A DNA stretch of 64,000 nt from Larkinella rosea (GCF_003858635.1 NZ_RQJO01000008.1:1426001-1490000), one strand, 5' to 3'. Positions 1-9,686 are shown, numbered from the stretch's first letter. Notes: generated by a model not told the origin, from the letters alone. Numbers and translations: made by a program.

Positions 1-2
1 AC

Positions 3-179
3 CTGACAGCCGAAGAAATGGCCGAATACCGCCAGCAGGACAAAGGCCATCCAGCCCGGGGCATTTACAGCGTCACCGTTTTTGCCGAAAAGCCGACTAC
101 AGCCCATCTGCCGGTTTCCAAATCAACCCAATCAGAGACAAAAGCCGCTTCCTGCTGCGGCCCCGAATGCTGTAGTTAG
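3..179 (+). CDS. arsM: ArsM arsenite methyltransferase, C-terminal end (cut by window start)
   Basis: Only the last 58 residues are present, in frame from base 3 to the TAG at 177. The tail ends in a cysteine cluster (SCCGPECC) after a stretch reading GIYSVTVFAEKP. A Cys-rich C-terminus and this final beta strand are usual in bacterial ArsM, the SAM-dependent enzyme that methylates As(III) to mono-, di- and trimethyl forms. The catalytic SAM fold lies outside the window, so the call rests on the tail and on the following genes: an ArsN2-type acetyltransferase 19 bases downstream and an Acr3 arsenite pump. Moderately sure; another methyltransferase with a Cys-rich tail is the only real alternative. 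Confidence 0.75.
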   Translation: MTAEEMAEYRQQDKGHPARGIYSVTVFAEKPTTAHLPVSKSTQSETKAASCCGPECCS

Positions 180-198
180 TTTTTAAAAACTGAAAATC

Positions 199-648
199 AT
201 GGTTTTACGAATCGAAATTGCTCGTCCCGAAGACAAGGAAGCCGTCGTTACGTTGCTACAAAAAGGGCAATTGCTGACCGACGATTTGCCGTCCGATCTT
301 TCCGGATTTGTACTAACGAAAGAAAAGGACGTTTGTGTCGGTGTCGCCGGTCTGGAACGCTGTGGCTCGGTAGCTTTGCTTCGCTCGGTGGCCGTTGACC
401 CGCACTATCGGGGCAAAAAGATAGCCGAACAACTGGTTGGCCGGTTGCTGGAAATCGCGAAGGCCGACGGTCTGACCGAATTGTATTTAATCACCACAAC
501 GGCTGATCATTATTTTGAGCGGCACGGTTTTAAACCAGTTGATCGGCAGGGCGTTCCTGATGCAATCCGGCAAACACAGCAGTTCAATACCCTTTGTCCG
601 TCTTCAGCCATTGTGATGAAGCGAACCGTAAACGACAATGCCGCATGA
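199..648 (+). CDS. arsN2: ArsN2-like GNAT acetyltransferase
   Basis: A 149-residue single-domain GNAT protein. The acetyl-CoA binding signature is visible as [19 protein letters not shown] (about residues 66-84), followed by the usual C-terminal strand with [10 protein letters not shown]. ArsN2 proteins are found in arsenic operons between arsM or arsC and the efflux pump; ArsN1 relatives acetylate organoarsenicals such as phosphinothricin-like arsinothricin, but the substrate of ArsN2 is not firmly known to me. The ATG start follows arsM by 19 bases, and the stop codon overlaps the start of acr3 (ATGA), so translation of the two is probably coupled. The function as an arsenic-linked acetyltransferase is inferred from family and context. 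Confidence 0.82.
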   Translation: MVLRIEIARPEDKEAVVTLLQKGQLLTDDLPSDLSGFVLTKEKDVCVGVAGLERCGSVALLRSVAVDPHYRGKKIAEQLVGRLLEIAKADGLTELYLITTTADHYFERHGFKPVDRQGVPDAIRQTQQFNTLCPSSAIVMKRTVNDNAA

Positions 649-1706
649 ACACGCCCCGACTTTCGTTTCTCGACCGGTTTTTAACGTTGTGGATTTTTCT
701 GGCCATGCTCACCGGCGTGGGTATCGGCTACTTTTTTCCGCAGTCGGAAGGTTTCATCAATCGCTTTAATTCCGGTTCGACGAACGTACCGCTGGCTATT
801 GGCCTGATTCTGATGATGTATCCGCCTTTGGCGAAAGTGCGTTACGAAGAATTGCCAAAGGTGTTCAGTAACTCCAAAATTCTGGGTCTGTCCCTATTCC
901 AGAATTGGATTGTCGGCCCGCTGCTGATGTTCATTCTGGCGGTGATTTTTTTGCCCGACAAACCCGAATACATGACCGGTTTGATTCTGATCGGGATTGC
1001 CCGCTGTATTGCGATGGTCATTGTCTGGAACGATCTGGCAGGGGGAGACCGGCAGTATGCGGCCGGTCTGGTGGCTTTCAACAGTATTTTTCAGGTCTTG
1101 TTTTACTCGGTCTACGCTTATGTTTTCATCACCGTTTTGCCTCCCCTTTTCGGTCTGAAAGGCTTTGAGGTCAATATCACGATTGGCGATGTAGCGCAAA
1201 GTGTGTCCATTTACCTGGGCATTCCGTTCCTGACCGGTTTGCTGTCGCGGCTGATTCTGTCGCGGGTTTTTAGTCGACAGTGGTACGAAGAAACGTTTTT
1301 GCCGATCATCAGCCCGGTTACGTTGATCGCTTTGTTATTTACGATTCTGGTGATGTTCAGTCTGAAAGGGCAATTGATCGTGTCCATTCCGCTGGACGTA
1401 CTCCGGATTGCCGTCCCGCTGACGATCTATTTTGCCATCATGTTTTTCTCTGCCTTCTATTTGTCTAAACGGGCCGGAGCGGATTATGCCAAATCCATTT
1501 CGCTGGCTTTCACGGCCGCCGGCAACAACTTTGAGTTGGGCATCGCCGTGGCCATTGCTGTATTCGGCATCGACTCCGGAGCTGCCTTTGCCACCGTCAT
1601 CGGGCCATTGATCGAAGTGCCGGTTTTGATCCTGATGGTCAATTTTGCGCGTAAAAAAAAGAAATTTGAATTATCCTCGCAAAAACCATTGCCAAAAACT
1701 GTATGA
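645..1706 (+). CDS. acr3: Acr3-family arsenite efflux transporter
   Basis: A 353-residue polytopic membrane protein with ten predicted hydrophobic segments, the usual Acr3 size. The functionally essential Cys of the family is present in [19 protein letters not shown], and the conserved Glu in the later [11 protein letters not shown] motif is also there. It exports As(OH)3 or arsenite using the proton gradient. I chose the ATG at 645 because it begins [12 protein letters not shown], a normal Acr3 N-terminus, and overlaps the arsN2 stop as ATGA; the in-frame ATG at 594 would add 17 residues inside arsN2. The 3' end again overlaps the next start (ATGA), so three genes in a row are translationally coupled. 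Confidence 0.93.
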   Translation: MNTPRLSFLDRFLTLWIFLAMLTGVGIGYFFPQSEGFINRFNSGSTNVPLAIGLILMMYPPLAKVRYEELPKVFSNSKILGLSLFQNWIVGPLLMFILAVIFLPDKPEYMTGLILIGIARCIAMVIVWNDLAGGDRQYAAGLVAFNSIFQVLFYSVYAYVFITVLPPLFGLKGFEVNITIGDVAQSVSIYLGIPFLTGLLSRLILSRVFSRQWYEETFLPIISPVTLIALLFTILVMFSLKGQLIVSIPLDVLRIAVPLTIYFAIMFFSAFYLSKRAGADYAKSISLAFTAAGNNFELGIAVAIAVFGIDSGAAFATVIGPLIEVPVLILMVNFARKKKKFELSSQKPLPKTV

Positions 1707-2506
1707 AAATTGCCCTGTTTTCCGACATCCACGCCAATTTGCCCGCCCTGGAAGCGGTTTTAGCGGATATCGACCGTCAAAAACCGGACGCGGTGTATTG
1801 CCTGGGCGATTTAGTGGGTTACAATAGCTGGCCTAACGAAGTGATCGCTGAAATCCGCCGTCGGAATATTCCAACGATTGCCGGTAACTATGACTACGGC
1901 ATTGGCCGCTCATCGGACGATTGCGGATGTGCCTACCAAACCGACGACGAAAAAGCCAACGGCAAGGTTTCCATTGCCTACACCAACAAGACTGTAGGCG
2001 ACGAAGAACGGGCCTTTTTGCGGACATTGCCGACACAAATTCGGGTAAACTACGAATTGGGAAATGATCCCACTCATCTTTGGCAACAACAAACACTGGT
2101 TTCTCTGTTGCTGGTACACGGCAGTCCCCGCCGGGTCAACGAATACCTGTTCGAAGACCGGGGTGATCGCAGTCTCGCCCGCGTTCTGGAAGGTGCCAGC
2201 GCCGATATAATGTGTTTCGGCCACACGCACAAACCGTATTATAAAGTAGTAAACGCACAGAGCGAAGGCGAAACGCCGTATTACCGGCACGCCATCAATA
2301 TCGGTTCCGTCGGTAAACCCAAAGACGGCGACCCGCGGGCAGGGTACGTTCTACTCACGATCGATGAAGCCGTCCGGCCCGGTTCTGTCGATGGCATTCG
2401 CGTCGAATTTGTTCGGGTGCCCTATGATGTGGAACGGGCGGCTCTGGCCGTCGAGCAGAGTGAATTACCGGATGTGTATGCGCAGGCGTTACGGGTGGCG
2501 AAATAA
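1703..2506 (+). CDS. Calcineurin-like metallophosphoesterase in the arsenic operon
   Basis: A 267-residue cytoplasmic protein with the full set of metallophosphoesterase motifs: [11 protein letters not shown] (D-x-H) at the N-terminus, CLGDLVGYN (GD), AGNYDYG (GN[H/Y]D), LLVHGSPR (H) and [10 protein letters not shown] (GHTH). The fold hydrolyses phosphate esters using a two-metal centre. The start codon overlaps the acr3 stop as ATGA, so it is made together with the arsenite pump. Why an arsenic operon needs a phosphoesterase is not clear from the sequence; removing arsenylated or phosphorylated metabolites is one idea, but this is speculation. The family call is secure and the substrate is unknown. 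Confidence 0.88.
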   Translation: MKIALFSDIHANLPALEAVLADIDRQKPDAVYCLGDLVGYNSWPNEVIAEIRRRNIPTIAGNYDYGIGRSSDDCGCAYQTDDEKANGKVSIAYTNKTVGDEERAFLRTLPTQIRVNYELGNDPTHLWQQQTLVSLLLVHGSPRRVNEYLFEDRGDRSLARVLEGASADIMCFGHTHKPYYKVVNAQSEGETPYYRHAINIGSVGKPKDGDPRAGYVLLTIDEAVRPGSVDGIRVEFVRVPYDVERAALAVEQSELPDVYAQALRVAK

Positions 2507-2605
2507 GATTACTCGTCAACCACGGTTTTAGCCGAACTAATCAGCTATGCGGTATTGAAAACCGTCAGTCGGAAACCGGATTTTGAAGCCGAGGAGGAGT
2601 GACAC

Positions 2606-4378
2606 TTAAACCGTCGCCATTTCCTTCCGCTCGCCAATTTGTTGACGCCACATCGCATAATACAACCCTTTTTGCAGCAGTAAATCGGCATGACGGCCCT
2701 GTTCGGCGATGTGCCCTTTTTCCAGCACAAAAATCCGGTCGGCGTGCAGAATCGTGCTCAGACGGTGCGCAATCAAAATCGTAATGTGTTGCCGCGAACC
2801 GGAAAGCTGGCGGACGGTTTTGCCGATTTCCTCTTCCGTCAGTGAATCGAGCGCGGAGGTGGCTTCGTCGAATACCAGCAATGTTGGACGGCGTAACAAC
2901 GCGCGGGCGATGCTCAGCCGCTGTTTTTCACCGCCCGAAACTTTCACCCCGCCTTCCCCGATGACGGTATCGAGCCCCTGCGGTGCGCGACTCAGCAGCG
3001 TATCGGCCGCAGCCTGGTGGAGCGCGGTGAGGCATTCGGCATCGGTGGCATTGGGAGCCACGAACCGCAGGTTTTCGCGAATCGTACCCGCAAAAAGCTG
3101 CGTATCCTGGGTCACAAAACCGATCTGTTCGCGCAATTCGTCCAGATCAACTTCCGAACCGGGAATATCATTGTACAGAATCTGACCGGCTAAAGGCGGA
3201 TACAAACCGACCAGCAACTTCACGAGCGTCGTTTTTCCGGAACCGGATGGCCCCACGAAAGCAATGGTTTCGCCCAGTTTGACATCGAACGAAATCCCGT
3301 CGAGCGCCGGATTGTCGGCGGATAAGTGTTTGAACCGAACGTCTTCGAACGCCAGCGTCTGAATCTTTTTCACCGGAACCGGATGCGCCGGTTTTACGTC
3401 GCGGGGCGTGTCGAGAATCTGCTGGAAATTGGCCAGCGACGCTTCGGTTTCGCGGTAAATGTTGATGATGTTCCCCAACTCCTGCAACGGGCCAAAAATG
3501 GCAAAGGAGTAGATAAACAACGAGAAAAATTCGCCGACCGTAATGCGTCCCTGAACCACCAGAAACAGCATCAACAGCATGATGGCGTTTCGCAGCAGAT
3601 TCACAAATGTGCCCTGTACAAACGACAGCGAGCGGACGTAACGCACCTTTTTGAGTTCCAGCCGCAGGATTTTTTCGGTCGTTGCGTTCAATCGTTCGGT
3701 TTCCTGCTGGGCCAGTCCGAGACTTTTGACGAGTTCGATATTCCGCAGACTTTCGGTGGTGGAGCCCGCCAGCGCCGTGGTTTCGGCGACAATGTTTTTC
3801 TGAACGACTTTGATTTTTTTACTCAGCAGCGAACTGACGAAACCGAGCAGCGGAATGGTCAGGAAATAGGCGGGGGCAATTGGCCAGTAAACCGTGCTGG
3901 CGTACCACATTACGAATACAATCCCGACAACGGACGTAAACAGCACGTTGACAAACGATTGAATGAGTTTTTCAACGTCGGTCCGCACTTTCTGAAGCTT
4001 GCCCAGCGTCTCGCCCGAACGCTGGTCTTCAAACACCTGATACGGCAAATCCAGCGAATGGCGCAAGCCGTCGGAATACAACCGGGCACCCAGCCGCTGC
4101 GTGATGACGTTGACGTAATAATCCTGAAAGTTTTTGGCGATGCGGCTGACCATCGCCACGCCCAGCGCCTGTAAAATCAGCAACCCGGCGCCGTCGCTCA
4201 GGAAGCTCCCGAAATCCAGCCGCTGAATGGCCGAACCCGGTTTGACGACGTACTGGTCGATGATTTTGCGGAAAATGTACGGATCGAGCAGCGAGAAAAT
4301 CTGGTTGATGGCCGCCAGCAGCAGCGCCAGAATCAGGAGGGGCCAGAAACTGCGTAAATAACTGTACAGTAATTTCAT
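2606..4378 (-). CDS. ABC exporter, fused permease and ATPase (MsbA/ABCB type)
   Basis: A 590-residue half-transporter with an N-terminal six-helix membrane domain (about residues 10-310) and a C-terminal ATPase. Walker A is FVGPSGSGKTTLVKLLVG, the signature is KVSGGEKQRLSIARALL, Walker B is LLVFDEATSALD, and the H-loop is IAHRLST. It should work as a homodimer exporting lipid, drug or peptide; the substrate cannot be read. I prefer the ATG at 4378 (MKLLYSYLRSFWPLL) over one 15 codons upstream because the paralogue at 38693-40459 begins at the same place (MQILWTYLKPHRWLV). The two are clear relatives along their whole length, including the C-terminal LLLQKGLYYAMWRQQIGER. Confidence 0.9.
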   Translation of the reverse strand: MKLLYSYLRSFWPLLILALLLAAINQIFSLLDPYIFRKIIDQYVVKPGSAIQRLDFGSFLSDGAGLLILQALGVAMVSRIAKNFQDYYVNVITQRLGARLYSDGLRHSLDLPYQVFEDQRSGETLGKLQKVRTDVEKLIQSFVNVLFTSVVGIVFVMWYASTVYWPIAPAYFLTIPLLGFVSSLLSKKIKVVQKNIVAETTALAGSTTESLRNIELVKSLGLAQQETERLNATTEKILRLELKKVRYVRSLSFVQGTFVNLLRNAIMLLMLFLVVQGRITVGEFFSLFIYSFAIFGPLQELGNIINIYRETEASLANFQQILDTPRDVKPAHPVPVKKIQTLAFEDVRFKHLSADNPALDGISFDVKLGETIAFVGPSGSGKTTLVKLLVGLYPPLAGQILYNDIPGSEVDLDELREQIGFVTQDTQLFAGTIRENLRFVAPNATDAECLTALHQAAADTLLSRAPQGLDTVIGEGGVKVSGGEKQRLSIARALLRRPTLLVFDEATSALDSLTEEEIGKTVRQLSGSRQHITILIAHRLSTILHADRIFVLEKGHIAEQGRHADLLLQKGLYYAMWRQQIGERKEMATV

Positions 4379-4462
4379 AAGTTTGAATAATTGGATCTTC
4401 GCTGGTTGTGAGTAGTCGTACAAAAATTAGCTTAACGTAGTTAGAAGAATTAGCAAAAAAAA

Positions 4463-4608
4463 CAGCCCACGGTTTTAACCGTGGGATTCTGGGAAAGAAA
4501 CCACAGAACTGACAACCGTTTTAACGGTTTTGAGAATCCTAAACCGTTAAAACGGTTTCCATGAATTTCCGGTTTACGTGGGTTCCCACGGTTTTAACCG
4601 TGGGCTGT
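4463..4608. repeat. Nested palindrome cluster (REP-like)
   Basis: Four short palindromes lie in 146 bases between two minus-strand genes. The outer pair are CCCACGGTTTTAACCGTGGG at 4466-4485 and again at 4585-4604, extended by CAG on the left copy and CTG on the right, so the two copies are inverted relative to each other. The inner pair are AACCGTTTTAACGGTT at 4514-4529 and AAACCGTTAAAACGGTTT at 4541-4558. This looks like a REP/BIME-type mobile repeat cluster of the sort mobilised by REP-associated tyrosine transposases. It may also end transcription of the antiporter gene upstream. Confidence 0.75.
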
Positions 4609-4700
4609 AAGCATTTGACAGGCCATCATTTTGGCTGGTTTAGGTTTTCAGCTCGAACGAGTTAATACTGAAACCAACGACTGGCTTTCAAACCGTAAAC

Positions 4701-6950
4701 CTACTTAACCGCCCGCAACTGGTTTTCGCGCTGAAACTCTTTGATCAGTTTCGTGTTGCCCGCTAACCAGATAACATCGCCGGCGAGAAAAAAAGTCGTT
4801 GAATCCGGATTTAAAATTCGGGTCCCCTGGCGTTCGATGCCAACGATGAGCCCCTGCGTTTTTTCGCGGATACCGGAATTGCGAATGCTTTCGCCGATGA
4901 ATGGAAAGGACTCATCGACGGCCATTTTCTGGAGCGAAATTTCCTGCGTCGGGGTCGACTGTGCTTTTTCTTTTGTCTGGGTTTCGATTAAACTAATAAA
5001 GTGTTCCAGTTGCTGATCAGTTCCAATGACGGCAATTTTATCGCCCGGAAACAAGCGTTCATTTCGCCCCGGCACCAACATCGTCATGCTGCCCCGTGCA
5101 ATGGAAATGACGTTGACGCCGTATTTTTCGCGCAGCGCCAGTTCGGAAAGCGTAAAGCCAGCGCCCGGCGATTCAGCACTGACTTCAAAATAGGAAAGGT
5201 GGGCGTCCCACGGCAGCAGATTCCGCCCCATGCGGTTTTCCTGATAAATCTGGCGGGCGTTTAGGTTAACCAAAAACCGCTTTTCGATCAGGTCATAAAT
5301 AAACGGCAGCCGTTTGCCGACCACCAGCCAGATGCCGCCCGCAATCACCAGCACAAACAACAGCAGACTGACCGAGAAAAACTGTTGCAGAAACAGCAGA
5401 ATAAGCCCCAATCCGAGCAGGCCACGGGTGACGGCCAGCGTGACGAGCGGCCCCCGATACGACTTTCGTTCGGTCCAGAGCCGGGTATAAACCGGTCGGT
5501 TGATGCGCTTCAGCACCAGCGCCCAGAGAAATGGTGTCATCAGGAAAAACGATAGAAAACCGGCCAGAATGCCGTCATACGGTTTGCCGACCACTTCCGC
5601 CGTAATGATCGGCAGCAGCCATCTGGACGAAATCAGAATGATACCCAGAATGACGGCGGTGTTGACAATCATGATCTGGAGGTGTTCGCGCACGAGCTGG
5701 TACCAATCGCTCACGCTACCGATCGTTTGCGCACCCGAGCTGTAACTGGTTAGAAATAAGCGGGTTCGTGAGCTTAGTTTGCTTTCCACCCACGTACAAA
5801 TCGAGCCGGAAGCCCGGATCATGTAGGGCGTGGTGAAAGCCGTCAGGGCCGAAACGCCGACGGCGATGGGGTACAGAAAAGCGCTGGTTACTTTCAGATT
5901 GAGTCCGAGAGCGGCAATGATGAATGAAAATTCCCCAATCTGCGCCAGGCTCATTCCGGTTTGAATGGACTGTTTCAACGGTTGCCCCACGATCAGCGCC
6001 CCGAGCGTGACATTGACGGCTTTCCCCAGAATAACGACCACCGTGATGAGGGCAATCGGTCCGGCGTATTGCACCAGCAGTTCTGGGTCGATCAGCATGC
6101 CGACCGAGACGAAAAAAACCGCCCCGAACAGGTCTTTGATGGACGTCAGCAGGGTTTCGATGCGTTCGGCGTAAATGGTTCCGGCCAGAATAGAACCCAT
6201 GATGAACGCGCCCAAAGCCGGAGAAAAACCGACGCTGGTAGCGAAAACGACCATCAGCAGACACAAGGCCAGCGAAACGATCAGCAGGGTTTCGTCGGTG
6301 ATGAATTTTCGGCCGCTGCGCAGAAGGGAAGGGACGAGAAAAATGCCGCCCAGAAACCAGATGACCAGAAAGAACCCGAGTTTCATGATGGCTACCAGCA
6401 TTTCGGCGCTGAAAAACTGGTTGCTGACGGCCAGGGTCGACAGCAGCACGAGCAGCAAAACCGCAGCGATGTCTTCAATGACCAATACGCCGAATACAAT
6501 TCCGGCAAATTGCTGGGTTTTGATGCCCAGCTCGTCGAACGCCCGGATGATGATGGTAGTGGACGAAATGCTGACGATACCGCCCAGAAAAATGCTGTCC
6601 ATCGTCGACCAGCCCAGCGCCATGCCGGTCAGGTAGCCGAGAAGAATCATCGCCGAAATTTCGAACGCGCCCGTCATGGAGGCCGTGCCGCCGACTTTGA
6701 CCAGTTTTTTGATGTTAAATTCAAGTCCGAGGCTGAACAGCAGGACAATGACGCCGATGTCGGCCCAGATGCGGATGGTTTCCGGGTCGGAAATGGTGGG
6801 GAATAACGAAAACTTGGGCCCTACGAGCACTCCGGCCAGAATATAACCCAATACGAGGGGTTGTTTAAGCCATTTGAAAAGAAGCGTCGTGACGGCTGCG
6901 GTTCCCAAAATAATCGCCAGATCAATGATCAGGTTGGGTAAATGAGCCAT
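4701..6950 (-). CDS. KefB-type monovalent cation:proton antiporter (CPA2) with two TrkA-C domains
   Basis: A 749-residue inner-membrane protein. The first ~390 residues form the CPA2 sodium/hydrogen-exchanger domain, with many hydrophobic helices and the conserved GLEFNIKKL and GxIL-AGT stretches. A second membrane block at about 420-560 (IMIVNTAVILGIILISS and later LLLFVLVIAGGIWLVVG) is followed by two TrkA-C (RCK-C) regulatory domains near 590-650 and 665-740. There is no TrkA-N nucleotide domain, unlike E. coli KefB/KefC. It probably exchanges K+ or Na+ for H+. It stands alone on its strand with its own upstream region. Confidence 0.88.
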   Translation of the reverse strand: MAHLPNLIIDLAIILGTAAVTTLLFKWLKQPLVLGYILAGVLVGPKFSLFPTISDPETIRIWADIGVIVLLFSLGLEFNIKKLVKVGGTASMTGAFEISAMILLGYLTGMALGWSTMDSIFLGGIVSISSTTIIIRAFDELGIKTQQFAGIVFGVLVIEDIAAVLLLVLLSTLAVSNQFFSAEMLVAIMKLGFFLVIWFLGGIFLVPSLLRSGRKFITDETLLIVSLALCLLMVVFATSVGFSPALGAFIMGSILAGTIYAERIETLLTSIKDLFGAVFFVSVGMLIDPELLVQYAGPIALITVVVILGKAVNVTLGALIVGQPLKQSIQTGMSLAQIGEFSFIIAALGLNLKVTSAFLYPIAVGVSALTAFTTPYMIRASGSICTWVESKLSSRTRLFLTSYSSGAQTIGSVSDWYQLVREHLQIMIVNTAVILGIILISSRWLLPIITAEVVGKPYDGILAGFLSFFLMTPFLWALVLKRINRPVYTRLWTERKSYRGPLVTLAVTRGLLGLGLILLFLQQFFSVSLLLFVLVIAGGIWLVVGKRLPFIYDLIEKRFLVNLNARQIYQENRMGRNLLPWDAHLSYFEVSAESPGAGFTLSELALREKYGVNVISIARGSMTMLVPGRNERLFPGDKIAVIGTDQQLEHFISLIETQTKEKAQSTPTQEISLQKMAVDESFPFIGESIRNSGIREKTQGLIVGIERQGTRILNPDSTTFFLAGDVIWLAGNTKLIKEFQRENQLRAVK

Positions 6951-7055
6951 AGATAGAAAAAATCGTATTTTTTATCGACTTGCAGTTGCAAGAAGCGACA
7001 GATAACACGAATTTGTGGATTCTTACAATAATACGACCTTTTTAACCCTAATCGG

Positions 7056-8075
7056 ATGGATCAAACGCATAACCGTCGAAAATTTCTCAGTCTTGCCGCC
7101 ACAACCGGACTTACACTCTCCCTGCCGCGAACCCTGTTTTCGATGCCGAATCCGGCACTCGTAGCTGAGGGAAAGCGAGTTGGAATTATCGGTCTGGACA
7201 CCTCGCACAGCACCGCTTTCACCAAAGAACTGAACAGCCCGACGGCCGGCCCCGAACTGGACGGTTACCGTGTGGTGGCGGCTTACCCGAAAGGCAGCAA
7301 CGACATCGAGTCCAGCACCAGCCGGGTGGCGGGGTATACGGAAGAGGTAAAGAAACTGGGGGTTGAAATCGTCAATTCCATTGAGGATCTGCTCGCGAAA
7401 GTGGATGTGGTGTTGCTGGAAACCAACGACGGTCGTTTGCACCGCGAACAGGCGCTGAAAGTGTTCAAAGCCGGAAAACGGGTTTTTATCGATAAACCAA
7501 TTGCGGCTTCGCTGGCCGACGTGAAAGCCATTTTTGATGCCGCCAAAAAAGCCAATGTGCCGACGTTCTCGGCTTCGTCGCTACGCTACATGACCAGCGC
7601 GCAGGACATTGCGCAGGGAAAAACCGTGGGAAAAGTGCTGGGCGCCGATGCGTTCAGTCCGTCGCCGATCGAGAAAACACACCCCGATCTGTTCTGGTAC
7701 GGCATTCACGGCGTTGAGACGCTTTTCACGGTGATGGGGCCGGGCTGCAAACAGGTCAGCCGGACGCACACGAAAGACACGGATGTGGTAGTGGGCATCT
7801 GGAACGACGATCGGGTCGGCACGTTTCGCGGCATTCGGGCGGGAAAAACCGGCTATGGCGGAACGGCGTACGGCGAAAAAGGCATTGCGCCCATTGGCCC
7901 GTACGAAGGCTACAAAGCGCTTCTGGTGCAAATTGTGGAATTCTTCAAAACCGGTAAACCGCCGGTGAGTCCCGAAGAAACACTGGAAATTTTCGCCTTT
8001 ATGGAAGCCGCCGAGGAAAGCAAACGCAAAGGCGGAGCCACCGTAACACTGGAAAGTGTGCTGAAGAAAGTGTAA
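7056..8075 (+). CDS. Secreted Gfo/Idh/MocA-family oxidoreductase
   Basis: A 339-residue protein with a Tat-type signal (NRRKFLSLAATTGLTLSL at residues 6-23), suggesting export of a folded, cofactor-loaded enzyme. The Rossmann start reads VGIIGLDTSHSTAF rather than the common GxGxxG, a variant seen in one Gfo/Idh/MocA subgroup. The catalytic-lysine motif appears as FIDKPIAAS in place of the usual EKP. These enzymes oxidise or reduce sugars and inositols with a tightly bound NAD(P). It is divergent from the antiporter gene and is followed by a strong hairpin at 8152, so it is probably a single-gene unit. The substrate is unknown. Confidence 0.85.
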   Translation: MDQTHNRRKFLSLAATTGLTLSLPRTLFSMPNPALVAEGKRVGIIGLDTSHSTAFTKELNSPTAGPELDGYRVVAAYPKGSNDIESSTSRVAGYTEEVKKLGVEIVNSIEDLLAKVDVVLLETNDGRLHREQALKVFKAGKRVFIDKPIAASLADVKAIFDAAKKANVPTFSASSLRYMTSAQDIAQGKTVGKVLGADAFSPSPIEKTHPDLFWYGIHGVETLFTVMGPGCKQVSRTHTKDTDVVVGIWNDDRVGTFRGIRAGKTGYGGTAYGEKGIAPIGPYEGYKALLVQIVEFFKTGKPPVSPEETLEIFAFMEAAEESKRKGGATVTLESVLKKV

Positions 8076-8151
8076 CTACACGTTCTGAATTAGGTGATTT
8101 TTTGCCCTGTAGGGGCGAGATGTTTATAGAAATAGGTTATCGACGATGAAT

Positions 8152-8194
8152 CGCGTGCCGTAGGTACGAGACCGTTTCGTACCTACGGCACGCG
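8152..8194. repeat. Perfect 18-bp inverted repeat with 7-nt loop
   Basis: The arms CGCGTGCCGTAGGTACGA (8152-8169) and its exact reverse complement (8177-8194) enclose GACCGTT. A smaller related hairpin, CGTGCC-taac-GGCACG, lies at about 8234-8249. The hairpin could stop transcription of the oxidoreductase upstream, but it has no trailing T-run and its GTGCCGTAGG core resembles dispersed REP-like elements of Cytophagales genomes. Confidence 0.7.
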
Positions 8195-8282
8195 TGGAGA
8201 TTAGGACATTTTTCTTTTTGCTACACACATTACGTGCCTAACGGCACGGAGTTTAATTATTTGACTACTAACCCTTCAACTC

Positions 8283-9635
8283 ATGAAATTATCGAATGCT
8301 TCCCGCCGGGAATTTATCAAAAAAACCGTCGCCGGAACCACGGCACTATCGCTGGGCGGTATTTTGCCCGGTTTCAGTCCGAAAAGTTACGCCAATATTA
8401 TCGGTGCCAACGAGCGAATCAAGGTAGCCGTGATGGGTGTTAACTCACGTGGTTTTGCGCTGGCGAGCAACTTCGCGCTTCAGAAAAACTGCGAGGTGAT
8501 TCACATCTGTGACGTCGATTCGCGGGCGGCCGACAAAGCCATTGCGACCGTGGCAGACCTCCAGAAAAGCCGTCCGAAAGCCACGCCCGATTTCCGGAAT
8601 GCGCTGGAAGACAAAGACCTGGAAGCCATGGTAGTAGCCACGCCCGACCACTGGCACGCTCCGGCGGCTATTCTGGCCTGCAAAGCCGGAAAACACGTGT
8701 ACGTCGAAAAACCGTGCAGCCACAATCCGAACGAAGGCGAATTGCTGATGGCGGCCACCGAAAAATACAAACGGGTGGTGCAGATGGGCAACCAGCGCCG
8801 GTCGTGGCCAAACGTCGCGAAAGGCATTAAGGAAGTGCAGGACGGCATTATTGGTCGGCCGTATTTCGCCAAGGGCTGGTACACCAACAACCGTGCGTCG
8901 ATCGGCATTGGCAAGGAAGCCCCCGTTCCGTCGTGGCTGAATTACGATTTGTGGCAGGGACCCGCCCCGCGCCGACCCTTCAAAGATAACCTGCTGCACT
9001 ACAACTGGCACTGGTTCTGGCACTGGGGAACGGGTGAAGCGCTTAACAACGGCACCCACATGGTCGATCTGATGCGCTGGGGGCTGGGCGTCGAATTTCC
9101 GACGCGGGTTTCATCCGCCGGGGGGCGTTATCGGTACAAAGATGATTGGGAAACGCCGGATACCCAGGTGATTACGCTGGAATTCGATAACAATACCAGT
9201 ATTGCCTGGGAAGGGCGGAGCTGCAACGGCCGCACGGTTGAAGACAACAGCGTGGGTGTGGTTTTCTACGGCGACACCGGTTCCGTAACCATCGAAAGTG
9301 GCAATACGTACAAGGTCTACGATTTGCAGAACAAGCTGGTGAAAGAAGCCAAAAACGACTTTGTAGTCGATCCGCGCGACAAGATGAATCCGTCGCAGGC
9401 CCTGGATGCGATTCACATTCAAAACTTCTTCGACGCGATTCGCAAAGGTACGCCATTGGTTGCCGACATCAAGGGCGGTCACCAGAGTACGCTGCTGTGC
9501 CAGTTGGGCAACATCGCCCTCCGAACCGGCGAAACCCTGAACATCGACCCGAGCAACGGCCACATCAAGAACAAGGGTGTGATGAAAAAGTACTGGAAAC
9601 GGGAGTACCAATCCGGCTGGGAACCAACGGTTTAG
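8283..9635 (+). CDS. Tat-exported Gfo/Idh/MocA-family oxidoreductase
   Basis: A 450-residue protein starting with a twin-arginine signal (SRREFIKKTVAGTTALSLGG, residues 6-25). The Rossmann domain follows (IKVAVMGVNSRGFALASN), then the catalytic motif VYVEKPCSHNP with the conserved Lys, and the characteristic NWHWFWHWGTGEALNNGTHM stretch of the large Bacteroidota branch of the family. It should act in the periplasm on a sugar or sugar acid. A sugar permease gene begins 51 bases after its stop on the same strand, so the two probably form an operon for uptake and oxidation of one sugar; that link is inference. Confidence 0.9.
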   Translation: MKLSNASRREFIKKTVAGTTALSLGGILPGFSPKSYANIIGANERIKVAVMGVNSRGFALASNFALQKNCEVIHICDVDSRAADKAIATVADLQKSRPKATPDFRNALEDKDLEAMVVATPDHWHAPAAILACKAGKHVYVEKPCSHNPNEGELLMAATEKYKRVVQMGNQRRSWPNVAKGIKEVQDGIIGRPYFAKGWYTNNRASIGIGKEAPVPSWLNYDLWQGPAPRRPFKDNLLHYNWHWFWHWGTGEALNNGTHMVDLMRWGLGVEFPTRVSSAGGRYRYKDDWETPDTQVITLEFDNNTSIAWEGRSCNGRTVEDNSVGVVFYGDTGSVTIESGNTYKVYDLQNKLVKEAKNDFVVDPRDKMNPSQALDAIHIQNFFDAIRKGTPLVADIKGGHQSTLLCQLGNIALRTGETLNIDPSNGHIKNKGVMKKYWKREYQSGWEPTV

Positions 9636-9686
9636 TCGCCGGTATTCGCTCAATCACTCATTCGCACATTCACTCATTAGAACTTG

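Noticed and set aside
5961-6806. Plus-strand frame of 281 codons opposite the antiporter
   Set aside because: Gln/Asp/Arg-rich translation is the antisense image of a hydrophobic membrane protein.
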